A stretch of DNA of 64,000 bases from JANQOH01 sp965214495 (GCA_965214495.1 OZ243958.1:372001-436000), one strand, 5' to 3'. Positions 33,867 through 42,336 are shown, counted from the first letter of the stretch. The notes: a model not told the origin generated them from the letters alone. Numbers and translations are program-made.

Positions 33867-35900
33867 TCAGGCGAAAGCGGGCCGCCTGGCATTGCGCCGC
33901 CGGACGCGCGCCGCGAGCGGCGGGCAACGGCCTTCGTCGCGGTAATCCACCTGGCAGTCGAGGCACTGGAGGCATTCGTTCATGTCGATGGCGCCGTTGC
34001 GCGCGATGGCGCCGATCGGGCATGAATGCGCGCAGACCTGACACGGATTGCCGCATTCCGGTCGCCGCCGCAGCCACTCGAGCACGTGAATGCGCCCGAG
34101 GATCGCCAGAACGCCGCCCAGCGGACACAGATAGCGGCAGAAGAAGCGCTCGACGAACAGGCCGGCGAGGAGTAACGCGGCGGCCCAGGCGACGTATGGC
34201 CAGGCGCGTGCGAAGCCCATCGTGATCGCGGTCTTGAACGGTTCGATCTCCGCCGCCACCGCCGCGGCGTCGGGCGAGATCGCCGCAGTGGCGAGAATGC
34301 CCGCGCCGAGAACGTATTTCACCGCCCACAACCGTTGTTGCAGCCGCTCCGGCACGGCCTTTTGGGGCAGCCGCGCCAGGCGTGCGAGCCGGTTCGACAG
34401 TTCCTGCAACGCGCCGAACGGGCACAGCCAGCCGCAGAACACGCCGCGTCCCCACAACAACAGGGTCAGCACCGTGTAGCCGGCCAGGATGACCAGCAAC
34501 GGGTCGAACAGCAGAAACTCCCAGTCGGCCGCGCCGAACGCCGCCCGGAACCAGCCGACCGCGGTGAGGATGGTGACCTGGCCTCCGGCGATCCAGCCGA
34601 GCCAGACCAGGGTGGTGGCCAGCAACCCGACCCGGACGACGCGGTGCCAACGGCGCGACCGCGCCAGTTCGTCCTGAAACGCCATCGCGCCGGTGACGGC
34701 GGCGAGCAACAGGATGAGGCCGAGTATCTCCCACTGCCGCTCGATCCACAGGCGCTGCCAGTCGGTGAGCGTGCTCTCGCGCCACCGGCCTACGCCGACC
34801 GGCACCGGCTCGCGAAATCCGGCGTCTTCCAGCGCCACCCGGTCGCCGCGCACCACCTCGCCCGGCACGCGGTAGGGCAGGGAGAACGTCCGTCCGTCGA
34901 TGTCGATCTCCAGCGCCCACGGCGCCAGGGGATCGAACCCGCGGTCGCCGGCGATCCCGAACCGCGCGAGTTGATCGAACCGGGGCGCGCCGTCGATCGG
35001 CAGCCGCCGCGCCGGAGAGAAGTCCCGCGTCAACAGCTCGACGGCGCGTTCGCCTTGCGCGATGCGCGCGCCGTCGATCCGGTCCACCAGCCACGGGTTG
35101 GCCGGCAGCCACCGGTGCGGCCCGACCGAACCGATCATGACCTGATGCATATCGTGCGCGGCGACTTCGACGATCTTGCGAAACCGCCGTTCGCCGAACA
35201 GGTTGCGCCCGATCATCGGCGGCGTCGCCAGTGCTGCGTAGAACGTGGTGCCGGTCTCGCCCGCGCCGCCGGGAACCGTGAGCCGGCCCACCGCCCCGCC
35301 GGCCAGCAATTCGTCCCAGCCCCGCGGCGCGAAGGCGACCCGGTCGAGCGACAGGCCGCCGGGCGCATCCTGCACCACCCCGGTCTGGTAGCCGACGAGG
35401 GCGGCGGCGTTGAGCACCGCGCGCCGCATCGCGGTGACGCTCACGGTCGCCCCGGAGACGCCATCGACATGGCGGGGTTCGAACGCTTCGCCGCTCGTGA
35501 GGTCGTAACCGTGAGTTTCGGCAATATATCGGCCGGCCGCCTGCGGCGTGATCATGCCGGCGTCGATCAGCGGTTCGCGTTCTTCGAGCAACATATGGCC
35601 GCGGATCGCGCCGGACCGTTCGAGGCCGACGACGATGTCGAACGACTGCCCGGAATAGCCGCGCGGATGCACGGTTTCGTGAGTCGAGAACAGATAGCCG
35701 ACGGTTTCGCGCCCCGCCAGCACCGGCGCGACGGGCGGTTCGCCTTCGACGGGCGCGAGCCCCTCCGCTTCCGGGAAAATGCCGTGCACCACGGCGTCGG
35801 AGAGGCGCGTTTCGAGCGGGTCTTCCATACGCGCGTCGGCGCCTGCGGCCAACGAGATCGCCGCTGCCGCCCAGAGGATGAACCGCCCCGACCCTTTCAT
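33867..35900 (-). CDS. NosR/NirI-like FMN-binding polyferredoxin membrane protein
   Basis: 677 residues. Signal peptide, then a periplasmic FMN-binding domain with Thr152 in HVDGVSGATVS, the covalent flavin site. A second periplasmic region leads to five or so membrane helices (for example LGLILLLAAVTGAMAF, PLLVILAGYTVLTLLLWG). Cys motifs follow: CGWLCPFG, CRYLCPLG, then CGNPCQVCAHSCPIG and CLQCLDC for two 4Fe-4S clusters. The protein carries electrons across the inner membrane. In nos operons NosR serves N2O reduction, but no nosZ, nosD or nosX is here, so the partner is unknown. A decayed partial copy lies just upstream at 36195-36325. Confidence 0.85.
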   Translation of the reverse strand: MKGSGRFILWAAAAISLAAGADARMEDPLETRLSDAVVHGIFPEAEGLAPVEGEPPVAPVLAGRETVGYLFSTHETVHPRGYSGQSFDIVVGLERSGAIRGHMLLEEREPLIDAGMITPQAAGRYIAETHGYDLTSGEAFEPRHVDGVSGATVSVTAMRRAVLNAAALVGYQTGVVQDAPGGLSLDRVAFAPRGWDELLAGGAVGRLTVPGGAGETGTTFYAALATPPMIGRNLFGERRFRKIVEVAAHDMHQVMIGSVGPHRWLPANPWLVDRIDGARIAQGERAVELLTRDFSPARRLPIDGAPRFDQLARFGIAGDRGFDPLAPWALEIDIDGRTFSLPYRVPGEVVRGDRVALEDAGFREPVPVGVGRWRESTLTDWQRLWIERQWEILGLILLLAAVTGAMAFQDELARSRRWHRVVRVGLLATTLVWLGWIAGGQVTILTAVGWFRAAFGAADWEFLLFDPLLVILAGYTVLTLLLWGRGVFCGWLCPFGALQELSNRLARLARLPQKAVPERLQQRLWAVKYVLGAGILATAAISPDAAAVAAEIEPFKTAITMGFARAWPYVAWAAALLLAGLFVERFFCRYLCPLGGVLAILGRIHVLEWLRRRPECGNPCQVCAHSCPIGAIARNGAIDMNECLQCLDCQVDYRDEGRCPPLAARVRRRNARRPAFA

Positions 35901-36424
35901 ACCCGGTTCCTCATAACCCGATCGGCGCCGACACGGCTCCGGGCGGTAGTATATGCGGAAGAGCCGCGGGTACGGTTTCCACGGCGTTGACACCACCGCG
36001 CCTGCATGTGACACGATCGAGCGTCGGGTGCCCGTGGCGGGCTCGATATGGTTCGCCCAGCCTGACATCATGAACCCTCCGCGCAGGCGCCTTCCTGCCT
36101 GTGGGCGTCCCAAGCTTTCTCCGCCGCAGCAACGAACGGCCGGCGTTCCCCGCGTGTTGCACATGGTCGGAAGCGTTCGCCCGGCTTCGATCCGCACATG
36201 GCCACGGATGGCGCTCGTCGGCTCGCGGCCGACGACGATGTCGAACGACCGGCCGGAACAGCCGCGTGGATCTTCGTGCGCGCTTCGCCGCCCGCCGCGC
36301 AGAGGGTGAACCGCCCCGCCGCGCCCGTATGCGCGTTATCATGGTCGGAATCGCACCGGCACGATTCCGGACTGCGGCCGATCGCTCGCCGGTTGCCCGC
36401 CCACCGGGAAAGGAGAGCGACCCG
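35901..36424. other. intergenic region upstream of the NosR-like gene, 524 bp
   Basis: Holds the promoter region of the NosR-like gene and, at 36195-36325, a decayed duplicate of two of its segments. No intact gene was found on either strand. Confidence 0.6.
36195..36325 (-). pseudogene. remnant of a second NosR-like gene
   Basis: Positions 36195-36272 closely match 35593-35668 within the NosR-like gene. In that frame the remnant reads GCSGRSFDIVVGREPTSAIR against GYSGQSFDIVVGLERSGAIR. Directly next to it, 36286-36319 matches the signal-peptide coding region at 35857-35890 (AGAGG.TGAACCGCCCCG). Roughly 200 bp between the two segments have been deleted relative to the intact gene, and no start, stop or full domain survives. 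It is a truncated relic of a tandem duplication or of recombination between paralogues. Confidence 0.65.
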
Positions 36425-36580
36425 ATGAAACCGCGATCCTCTCGCGGCGGCGGGAACCGGCGCCGGACGAACCCCGTCGCGCGCGCGCTTCGCTCTCCGC
36501 GCGGGGCGTTCGCGCAACGCGTTCGACGGAACCGGCGTCGCTACAACCGCAAGAGCAAGCACCGGGTGCAACCGGAGTGA
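36425..36580 (+). CDS. small basic ArfA-like alternative ribosome-rescue factor
   Basis: 51 residues, strongly basic, with a good ribosome-binding site (GGAAAGGAGAG) before the ATG. The core NPVARALRSP...FAQRV..NRRRYNRKSKH can be aligned to E. coli ArfA (N-I-x2-A-L-L-x2-P-x-F-R-Q-R-V-x2-N-K-K, then Y-x-R-K-x-K-H). ArfA occupies the empty mRNA channel of stalled ribosomes and recruits RF2. The similarity is judged by eye on a short protein. It sits 9 bp from the convergent tadA stop. Confidence 0.6.
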   Translation: MKPRSSRGGGNRRRTNPVARALRSPRGAFAQRVRRNRRRYNRKSKHRVQPE

Positions 36581-36589
36581 CCGCGGCGC

Positions 36590-37078
36590 TCAACGCGGCG
36601 CGATACCCTGTCCGGCCTTCGCGCGCCCGCGCCGGGCGGCGAAGAAGTTTCGCAGAAGAGACGCCGCTTCGCTCTCCGCGATGCCGCCATAGACCTCCGG
36701 GCGGTGGTGGCAGCCAGATTGCGCGTAGAGGCGGGGGCCGTGGTCGATGCCGCCGCCCTTCGGGTCCGCGCAGCCGTAATAGAGGCGGCGGATGCGCGCG
36801 AAAGATGCCGCCTGGGCGCACATCGGGCAGGGCTCCAGCGTCACGTACAGGCTGCAACCTGTCAGGCGGGGCGAGCCGCGCGCCGCGGCGGCCGCGCGCA
36901 GCGCCAGCATCTCGGCATGTGCGGTAGGATCGTCGAGCGCTTCGGTGCGGTTGCCCGCCGCCGCCAGAATTGCGCCGTCGCGGGTTGTCACCACGGCGCC
37001 GACCGGCACTTCGCCCCGCGCCGCGGCGGCGCGGGCCTGCGCCAGCGCCTCGACCATCGGGTTCCCGCCGCTGTCCAT
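36590..37078 (-). CDS. tadA: tRNA-specific adenosine deaminase TadA
   Basis: 162 residues. Converts A34 to inosine in tRNA-Arg(ACG). The zinc site is complete: His54 in AHAE with proton-shuttle Glu56, and Cys84 and Cys87 in LEPCPMCA. GEVPVGAVV is the conserved N-terminal strand. Start at 37078 is the family-consistent one; an ATG at 37144 is in frame but would overlap the divergent GATase gene. Confidence 0.94.
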   Translation of the reverse strand: MDSGGNPMVEALAQARAAAARGEVPVGAVVTTRDGAILAAAGNRTEALDDPTAHAEMLALRAAAAARGSPRLTGCSLYVTLEPCPMCAQAASFARIRRLYYGCADPKGGGIDHGPRLYAQSGCHHRPEVYGGIAESEAASLLRNFFAARRGRAKAGQGIAPR

Positions 37079-37106
37079 GCCGGCGGTATAGCGTATCCTG
37101 TGCGTC

Positions 37107-37832
37107 ATGGCAGATCGCGACCGACCGCCGCTGATCGGCGTCACGCTCGACAGCGAACCCGCCGGCGGATACTCGAAATTCCCCTGGTATGCGCTGCGGC
37201 GGAACTATGCCGGCGCGCTGCACCGGGCCGGCGCGCTGGCGGTCGCGCTGCCGCACGAACCCGAAGGCGCGGAAGCGTTGCTGTCGCGCCTCGACGGGCT
37301 GGTCGTCACGGGCGGCGCGTTCGACGTGGACCCGGCGCTGTTCGGCGCCGCGAGCCGCCACGACACGGTCAGCACCAAGGACCGGCGCACGGCGTTCGAA
37401 CTCGCCGTCTCCCGTGCGGCCGTGGCGGCGGACAAACCGCTGCTCGGCATTTGCGGCGGCGCGCAACTGCTCAACGTGGCGCTGGGCGGAACGCTGATCC
37501 AGCACATCCCCGACGCCGTGGCCGGCTGTCTGGCGCATGAGCAGCCGAACCCGCGCGACGAGCCGGGCCACACGGTCGTCGTCGCGCCCGGAACCCGGCT
37601 TCACGCGATTACCGGCGGCGGAACCCTGGCGGTCAACAGCGCGCACCATCAGGCGGTAGCCGAACCTGCGCCCGAAGTCCGGGTCAACGCGACCGCGCCC
37701 GACGGAGTCGTGGAGGGTATCGAGCACACCGGCGCGCGATTCTGCATCGGCGTGCAGTGGCATCCCGAGTTCCTGATCTCCGACGGCGACCGGGCGCTGT
37801 TCGCGGGCTTCGTGGCGGCGTGCCGGAACTGA
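37107..37832 (+). CDS. class I glutamine amidotransferase-like hydrolase (gamma-glutamyl-GABA hydrolase family, PuuD-like)
   Basis: 241 residues. The nucleophile is Cys116 in GICGGAQLLN, and the catalytic His219 and Glu221 are in VQWHPE. LVVTGGAFDVDPALFG is the peptidase C26 oxyanion region. The family removes gamma-glutamyl groups, as in putrescine degradation, but no other puu genes are nearby. It overlaps the next gene by 13 bp. Confidence 0.88.
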   Translation: MADRDRPPLIGVTLDSEPAGGYSKFPWYALRRNYAGALHRAGALAVALPHEPEGAEALLSRLDGLVVTGGAFDVDPALFGAASRHDTVSTKDRRTAFELAVSRAAVAADKPLLGICGGAQLLNVALGGTLIQHIPDAVAGCLAHEQPNPRDEPGHTVVVAPGTRLHAITGGGTLAVNSAHHQAVAEPAPEVRVNATAPDGVVEGIEHTGARFCIGVQWHPEFLISDGDRALFAGFVAACRN

Positions 37833-38560
37833 ACGGGAAGGGTGAGCGCATCGCCCGGCGCATCGCCCGCGCCGGCCTGTGTTCGCGGCGCGAGGCGGAA
37901 CGCTGGATCGCCGCCGGGCGGGTGGCGCTCAACGGCGCGATGCTCGACAGCCCGGCGGTAACGGTCGGCGCGGAGGATCGCGTGACGGTCGATGGCGCGG
38001 CGCTTCCGCCGCCGCCGCGCGCCGGGTTGTGGCGCTATCACAAACCGCGCGGCCTCGTCACGAGCCACGCCGACGAGCGCGGCCGGCCGACCGTGTTCGA
38101 GCGTCTGCCGTCCGGCCTGCCGAGGCTGATTTCGGTGGGGCGCCTGGATCTCAACTCCGAAGGGTTGTTGCTGCTGACGAATGACGGCGCGCTCGCCCGG
38201 CATCTCGAATTGCCGGCGACCGGCTTCACGCGCCGTTACCGCGTGCGCGCCGACGGCGTGCTCGACGAGGCGGCGCGGGTCCGGCTCGCCAAGGGAGTCC
38301 GTTTCGAGGGCGCCGCCTGGGGACCCGTCGGCGTGACGGTGGAGGAGGGGAGCGGGCGCAATCGCTGGCACACGGTCTCGTTGCGCGAGGGGCGCAACCG
38401 CGAGGTCCGCAAATTGTTCGCCGCTTTCGGGCTGGAAGTCGGCCGTCTGGTGCGAATCGCCTACGGGCCGTTCCAGCTCGGCAAGCTGGAGAAGGGTGCG
38501 GTTTCGCCGGTCGCGCCCCGGGTGCTGGCGGAGCAGCTCGGGGCGCGCTGGCGTTCGTGA
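37820..38560 (+). CDS. rRNA pseudouridine synthase, RsuA/RluB family
   Basis: 246 residues with a GTG start. An N-terminal S4 RNA-binding domain (about 8-60: ARAGLCSRREAERWIAAGRV) is followed by a catalytic domain with Asp110 in GRLDLNSEGLLLLTNDG. GRNREVRKLFAAFG is the family's third motif. Most likely RluB-type, modifying 23S rRNA, but the site cannot be told from sequence. It overlaps rsmD by 4 bp, a common gene pair. Confidence 0.92.
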   Translation: MPELNGKGERIARRIARAGLCSRREAERWIAAGRVALNGAMLDSPAVTVGAEDRVTVDGAALPPPPRAGLWRYHKPRGLVTSHADERGRPTVFERLPSGLPRLISVGRLDLNSEGLLLLTNDGALARHLELPATGFTRRYRVRADGVLDEAARVRLAKGVRFEGAAWGPVGVTVEEGSGRNRWHTVSLREGRNREVRKLFAAFGLEVGRLVRIAYGPFQLGKLEKGAVSPVAPRVLAEQLGARWRS

Positions 38561-39120
38561 GGATCGTCGCCGGTCGTTTCCGGGGCCGCCGGATCGCGGT
38601 TCCGTCCGGTGCGGCGGCGCGTCCGACGAGTGCCCGCGCACGGGAGGCGCTGTTCGACATACTCATCCACAACCCGGCCTTCGCCGACGCCCCCATCGCC
38701 GGCGCGACGGTGGTGGACGCGTTCGCGGGCAGCGGCGCGCTCGGCCTCGAGGCGCTGTCGCGAGGCGCCCGCTTCGTCCACTTCATCGACATCGACCCCG
38801 CCGCGCTGGCGGTCGTGCGTGAGAATCTCTCCACGCTCGACGCCGCCGCGCGCACCGCGTTGCATCGCCGCGACGCGGCGGACCCGGGACCGGCGCCGGA
38901 GGCGGCGGCGTTCGCCTTCCTCGATCCGCCCTACGGTGCGGGCCTTGCCGGCCGGGCGCTCGGCGCGCTGGCGGCGGCCGGCTGGCTGGCGCCGGACGCT
39001 GTCGCGACCGTGGAACACGGGGCGGGCGAGGCATTGGCGCCGCCCGACGGCTTCCGCACGGTCCTCCGCCGCCGCTACGGTCGTGGCGTGATCGACCTCT
39101 TGCGCCGCGCGGGTCGATGA
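38557..39120 (+). CDS. rsmD: 16S rRNA (guanine(966)-N2)-methyltransferase RsmD
   Basis: 187 residues, GTG start overlapping the pseudouridine synthase stop. N-terminal MRIVAGRFRGRRI with PTSARAREALFDIL is diagnostic. The SAM-binding motif VVDAFAGSGALGLEALSRGA is at about 52-71, and the catalytic DPPY is at 123-126. Confidence 0.95.
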   Translation: MRIVAGRFRGRRIAVPSGAAARPTSARAREALFDILIHNPAFADAPIAGATVVDAFAGSGALGLEALSRGARFVHFIDIDPAALAVVRENLSTLDAAARTALHRRDAADPGPAPEAAAFAFLDPPYGAGLAGRALGALAAAGWLAPDAVATVEHGAGEALAPPDGFRTVLRRRYGRGVIDLLRRAGR

Positions 39121-39305
39121 CGTGCCGCCACGTCCGGCAATTCTCGTTGCCGTTCCGGCGAATCCGAATTACCGCGCCATCGTTCGCGGTGTCGATAGCA
39201 AGGGGAGTTGGCCGGATGCCGTTTCGGTGCGCGGGCGTCCCGCCCGCATCCGCTCCGACGGCCGCCTTTGGCGGATGCCGTATTCGCGCGCGACACCCTT
39301 GCGGG

Positions 39306-39809
39306 CGGGTAGTGTCTCGGTTTGAAATCGACACACGCGGCGGGACGACCGGGTTCCAGCGTGCCACCATCCCACCGTCATCGCCGGCACGAACCGCGAC
39401 AATCCCTGTAGGGGCAACCCTTGTGGTTGCCCGCCCTTGTTTCCCGCCTGTTCGAGGGTTCGGGCACCCACAACGGGCGCCCCTACAGGCGACTGTCGCG
39501 TTTGCCCCAACGGGTCATGCAGGGTTCGGGCACCCACAAGGGGCGCCCCTACAGGCTCCCGGCGAGATCGTACTCGACAACGGCACCGGGTTCGGGCACC
39601 CACAAGGGGTGCCCCTACAGGCGACTGTCGCGTTTGCCCCGACGGGTCATGCAGGGTTCGGGCACCCACAAGGGGCGCCCCTACGGGCGGGTCGATGTCG
39701 CCTGGCACGCCCGCCCCTTCGCGGCGGCCTGGAGGCGTCGCCGTCCCGCTGTCATTGCCAACACGAACCTGAACGAACCGCGATAATTTTCAAACCGAGA
39801 CACTACCCG
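39306..39809. mobile_element. MITE-like nonautonomous element with 22-bp perfect terminal inverted repeats
   Basis: The ends 39306-39327 and 39788-39809 are perfect inverted complements over 22 bp; the left end begins CGGGTAGTGTCTCGGTTT. The 504-bp interior has no transposase and is filled with five copies of a palindromic module (four direct, one inverted). Part of the interior, GCGACTGTCGCGTTTGCCCC followed by a module, is duplicated with a 131-bp period. No target-site duplication is obvious. A diverged right end recurs at 50876-50940. Confidence 0.75.
39407..39690. repeat. cluster of palindromic GGGC..CCACAAGG..GCCCCTACAG modules
   Basis: Copies start at about 39458, 39524, 39590 and 39656 on the plus strand (66-bp spacing), with one inverted copy at 39407-39432. 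Each is a short hairpin: GGGCACCC, loop ACAA, then GGGG(T/C)GCCC. Copies of the same module occur at 47.1 kb and 52.3 kb. Stem positions vary in a compensatory way between loci, so the structure itself appears to be maintained. Confidence 0.8.
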
Positions 39810-39877
39810 ACGCAGGGTTGCCGCGCGCCGTCGCGGCGCGTAGCGTCGCGTGCCGCCGAACCCGCAGGGAGAGTTCC

Positions 39878-40192
39878 ATGTCCGTCGTCCACGTCGTCGC
39901 CGTGATCACCGCCAGGCCGGGGATGCGCGACCGTATCCTCGACGCGTTCCAGGCCAACGTTCCCAGCGTGCGCGCCGAAGACGGGTGCATCGAATACACC
40001 GCCACCGTCGATGCGGACGGCGTCGGACCGTTGCAGACGCGCTTCGGCGACGAAACCTTCGTGGCGGTCGAGAAATGGGCGAGTCTCGATGCGCTGAAGG
40101 CGCACGCTGTCGCCCCGCACATGAAAGCCTATGCGGCGAAGACGAAGGACATGATCGCCGAACGCTCCATCCATGTGCTGACCCCGGCCTGA
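39878..40192 (+). CDS. antibiotic biosynthesis monooxygenase (ABM)-fold protein
   Basis: 104 residues of dimeric alpha+beta barrel: VVHVVAVITARPGMRDRILD, AEDGCIEYTATVD, and FVAVEKWASLDALKAHAVAP, ending HMKAYAAKTKDM. This is the YgiN/quinol-monooxygenase-like group. The start at 39878 has a CAGGGAGAG ribosome-binding site. It lies just right of the MITE-like element, so the element could influence its expression. Confidence 0.85.
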   Translation: MSVVHVVAVITARPGMRDRILDAFQANVPSVRAEDGCIEYTATVDADGVGPLQTRFGDETFVAVEKWASLDALKAHAVAPHMKAYAAKTKDMIAERSIHVLTPA

Positions 40193-40199
40193 ACCGGCG

Positions 40200-40862
40200 T
40201 CACCAGCCCAGCCGGCGCTGCCGGTCGATCACCGCGCGGGCGCGGCGTTCGAAACGGCGCGCTTCGTCGAAACGGCGGATCCCCGCGGCGGCGAGGCGTT
40301 CGAGGGCGGCGATCCACAGTGCGGCCGCGGCGCGCGCGTCGCCCAGCGCGGTGTGCCGCCCGCGCACCGTCACGCCCCAGCGCGCGGCGGTGCCTTCCAG
40401 CGTGAGGTCTCTCTCGCGCGGTTCGAGCGCGGCGGCGAGGCGCACCAGGTCCAGCGTCGGCGGCGCCGTCCACGCGCGGCCGCACAGCCGGGTTTCCGCT
40501 CGCAGCATGGCGATGTCGAAACCGACATTGTGGCCGATCGCCACCCGGTCGCCGACATAGGCGGCAATCTCGCGCCATAGATCGGCGAAGTGCGGCGCGC
40601 CCGCCACCGTGGCGTCGGCGATGCCGTGGATCGCGGTGGCGGCGGGCGGAATCGGGCGGCCCGGGTCGATCAGGCGGTCGAACGGCGGGGTCGTTTCGTG
40701 GACGCGGCCGACCATGCGCAGCGCGCCGATGGAAACGATGCGGGCGATTCGCACGTCCAGCCCGGTCGTCTCGAGGTCGAGCGCCACCACCGGCAGGTCG
40801 GCGAGCGCGGTGGGGTCGTGGGGCGTCGGCGCCGGAGCGCGCGAGAACGGCCACAACGCCAT
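40200..40862 (-). CDS. 3'-5' exonuclease, DNA polymerase III epsilon-like (DEDDh)
   Basis: 220 residues. ExoI motif ALDLETTG (Asp29, Glu31), ExoII HNVGFD, and ExoIII HTALGDARA give the DEDDh catalytic set. It is shorter than DnaQ and lacks a polymerase-binding tail, as in the exonucleases found beside CBS-DUF294 genes. The start overlaps the upstream CBS-DUF294 stop by ATGA, implying a functional pair, probably in nucleotide or RNA turnover. Confidence 0.88.
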   Translation of the reverse strand: MALWPFSRAPAPTPHDPTALADLPVVALDLETTGLDVRIARIVSIGALRMVGRVHETTPPFDRLIDPGRPIPPAATAIHGIADATVAGAPHFADLWREIAAYVGDRVAIGHNVGFDIAMLRAETRLCGRAWTAPPTLDLVRLAAALEPRERDLTLEGTAARWGVTVRGRHTALGDARAAAALWIAALERLAAAGIRRFDEARRFERRARAVIDRQRRLGW

Positions 40863-42283
40863 CAGAACAGGTCGGCGGAGAACGCGCCGTGCACCCGGTC
40901 GCGGAACGCTTCGACCGCGCGCAGCGCGGCGACGAGTTCCTGGCGCCGGCGCGCCGTCAGGCCGTCGGGGTCGAAACGGTAGCCGATCGACCGGCCGGCG
41001 CGAAAGTCGGCGATCTGCCGACGCAGGACCAGGCCGGCGAACAGCGCGAACGCCGCCTGCAACCCATCGTGCGAATCGCGGTCGAGCAACCCGGCGGCCG
41101 CCAGCGCGTCGAGGCGCTCGCCGGTGCCGGCGGCGGTGACTTCGTGCATCAGGCACCACAGGCGGACGGCTTCGACCAGCGGCAGCATCGCGTCGTATTT
41201 CAGGTCGAACATCCTCTCGCCGCGCCGCCGAATGCGGCCGAACCAGCCGAGCGCGGTCGGGCGCCCGGCCTGCATCGCGTGCATGGCCGCGAGCCAGGCT
41301 TTCGCGCCGGCCATCCGCGCCGCGGCGTGCGCGCGCAAGCGTTCGGCGAGCGCCGGGTCGCCGTGGACGGCGCGGAAGTCGATGAAGACGCAGCCGAGTT
41401 GCACCATGGCGTCGGTCCCGCGCGCGAGCCACAGGTCGATCTGGTCCTGCCACTGGCGCAGGGTCTTGCGCCACAGCGGGTTGGTGGCCATGACCCCGCC
41501 GCGGCACAACGGCAGGCCGATTCGGTCGAGGTCTCCGGTCAGACGCAGCGCGAAGGCGACGAACCAGCGGTCGATCGCCGCGTGGTCGGCGTCGTCGTAG
41601 TCGGCGACGATCAGGCCGTTGTCCTGGTCGGCGCCGACGGCGCTTTCGCCGCGGCCGCCCGACCCCATGACGATCAGCGCGAAGCGCGCCGGCGCCGGGC
41701 CGAGGTCCCGCAAGGCGAGTTCGGCGACGCGGCGATGCAGGTCGGCGTTGATGGCGCTGATGAGCCGCAGCACGTCGGGCGCCGGCACGTTGTCGGCAAA
41801 CAACTGTTCGGCGACCGCGACCTGCTCGGCCTTGACCCGCGTCATGCCGGCGATCGTGTCTTCGTGGGCCAGCCGGTCGATCTGCTCGACCGTTTGCGCC
41901 GCCCCGACGGCAAGCGCGGTGTGCAGGGCGATCATCCCGGTCGGGCGGCCGGCGTCGTCGAGCACCGGCATGTGGCGCAGCCCGCGCCGCCGCATCGTCG
42001 CGATCGCGCGGTACAGATGGTCGGCCTCGCCGACCGCCGTCACCGGCGCGGTCATCGCATCGCCCGCGGGGCGCGCGGCGTCGAGCCGGAAGGCGACGCG
42101 CCGCACCACGTCCTGTTCGGTGACGATGCCGACCGCCCGGCCGTTGTCGGTGACGATCGCGCAGGTCGCGCCCGCCATGGCCCTCACGACGTCGCCGCAC
42201 GGCGTTGCGACGGTGACGGTCGGCGGCGCCGCGCCCATGGCGTCGCGCACGCGGCGGGTGAAGATCGCCGTCTGCGAGGACAT
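40862..42283 (-). CDS. CBS-domain DUF294 nucleotidyltransferase-like protein
   Basis: 473 residues. Two CBS domains (about 10-70 and 75-130, with GIVTEQDVVRRVAF and RGLRHMPVLDD) bind adenosine ligands. A nucleotidyltransferase domain follows with the signature GSGGRGESAVGADQDNGLI, then a DUF294 C-terminal helical substrate domain (RMFDLKYDAMLPLVEAVRL). The usual N-terminal cyclic-nucleotide-binding domain is absent. Coupled to the downstream exonuclease gene. The substrate of this family is not established. Confidence 0.87.
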   Translation of the reverse strand: MSSQTAIFTRRVRDAMGAAPPTVTVATPCGDVVRAMAGATCAIVTDNGRAVGIVTEQDVVRRVAFRLDAARPAGDAMTAPVTAVGEADHLYRAIATMRRRGLRHMPVLDDAGRPTGMIALHTALAVGAAQTVEQIDRLAHEDTIAGMTRVKAEQVAVAEQLFADNVPAPDVLRLISAINADLHRRVAELALRDLGPAPARFALIVMGSGGRGESAVGADQDNGLIVADYDDADHAAIDRWFVAFALRLTGDLDRIGLPLCRGGVMATNPLWRKTLRQWQDQIDLWLARGTDAMVQLGCVFIDFRAVHGDPALAERLRAHAAARMAGAKAWLAAMHAMQAGRPTALGWFGRIRRRGERMFDLKYDAMLPLVEAVRLWCLMHEVTAAGTGERLDALAAAGLLDRDSHDGLQAAFALFAGLVLRRQIADFRAGRSIGYRFDPDGLTARRRQELVAALRAVEAFRDRVHGAFSADLF

Positions 42284-42336
42284 GGTTCGCGCGGGCGCGG
42301 GGGGCGTCCCGCCTGCGGCGAGGCGGTCGGCGGCGG

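Larger units (their letters stand above)
39121..39877. other. repeat-rich intergenic region, 757 bp
   Basis: Contains a MITE-like element (39306-39809). Left of it is about 185 bp with a smaller GCGGGCG-TCC-CGCCCGC palindrome near 39232. No convincing gene; open frames here follow the repeats. Confidence 0.7.

Noticed and set aside
33867..35900. Calling the gene nosR and inferring denitrification
   Set aside because: No nosZ, nosDFY or nosX genes are in the window, and other FMN-polyferredoxin proteins share this architecture.
39407..39690. Regularly spaced repeats (66 bp) that resemble a CRISPR array
   Set aside because: The repeats are palindromic transposon-like modules, one copy is inverted, and the 'spacer' GCGACTGTCGCGTTTGCCCC is itself repeated. 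There is no cas gene.
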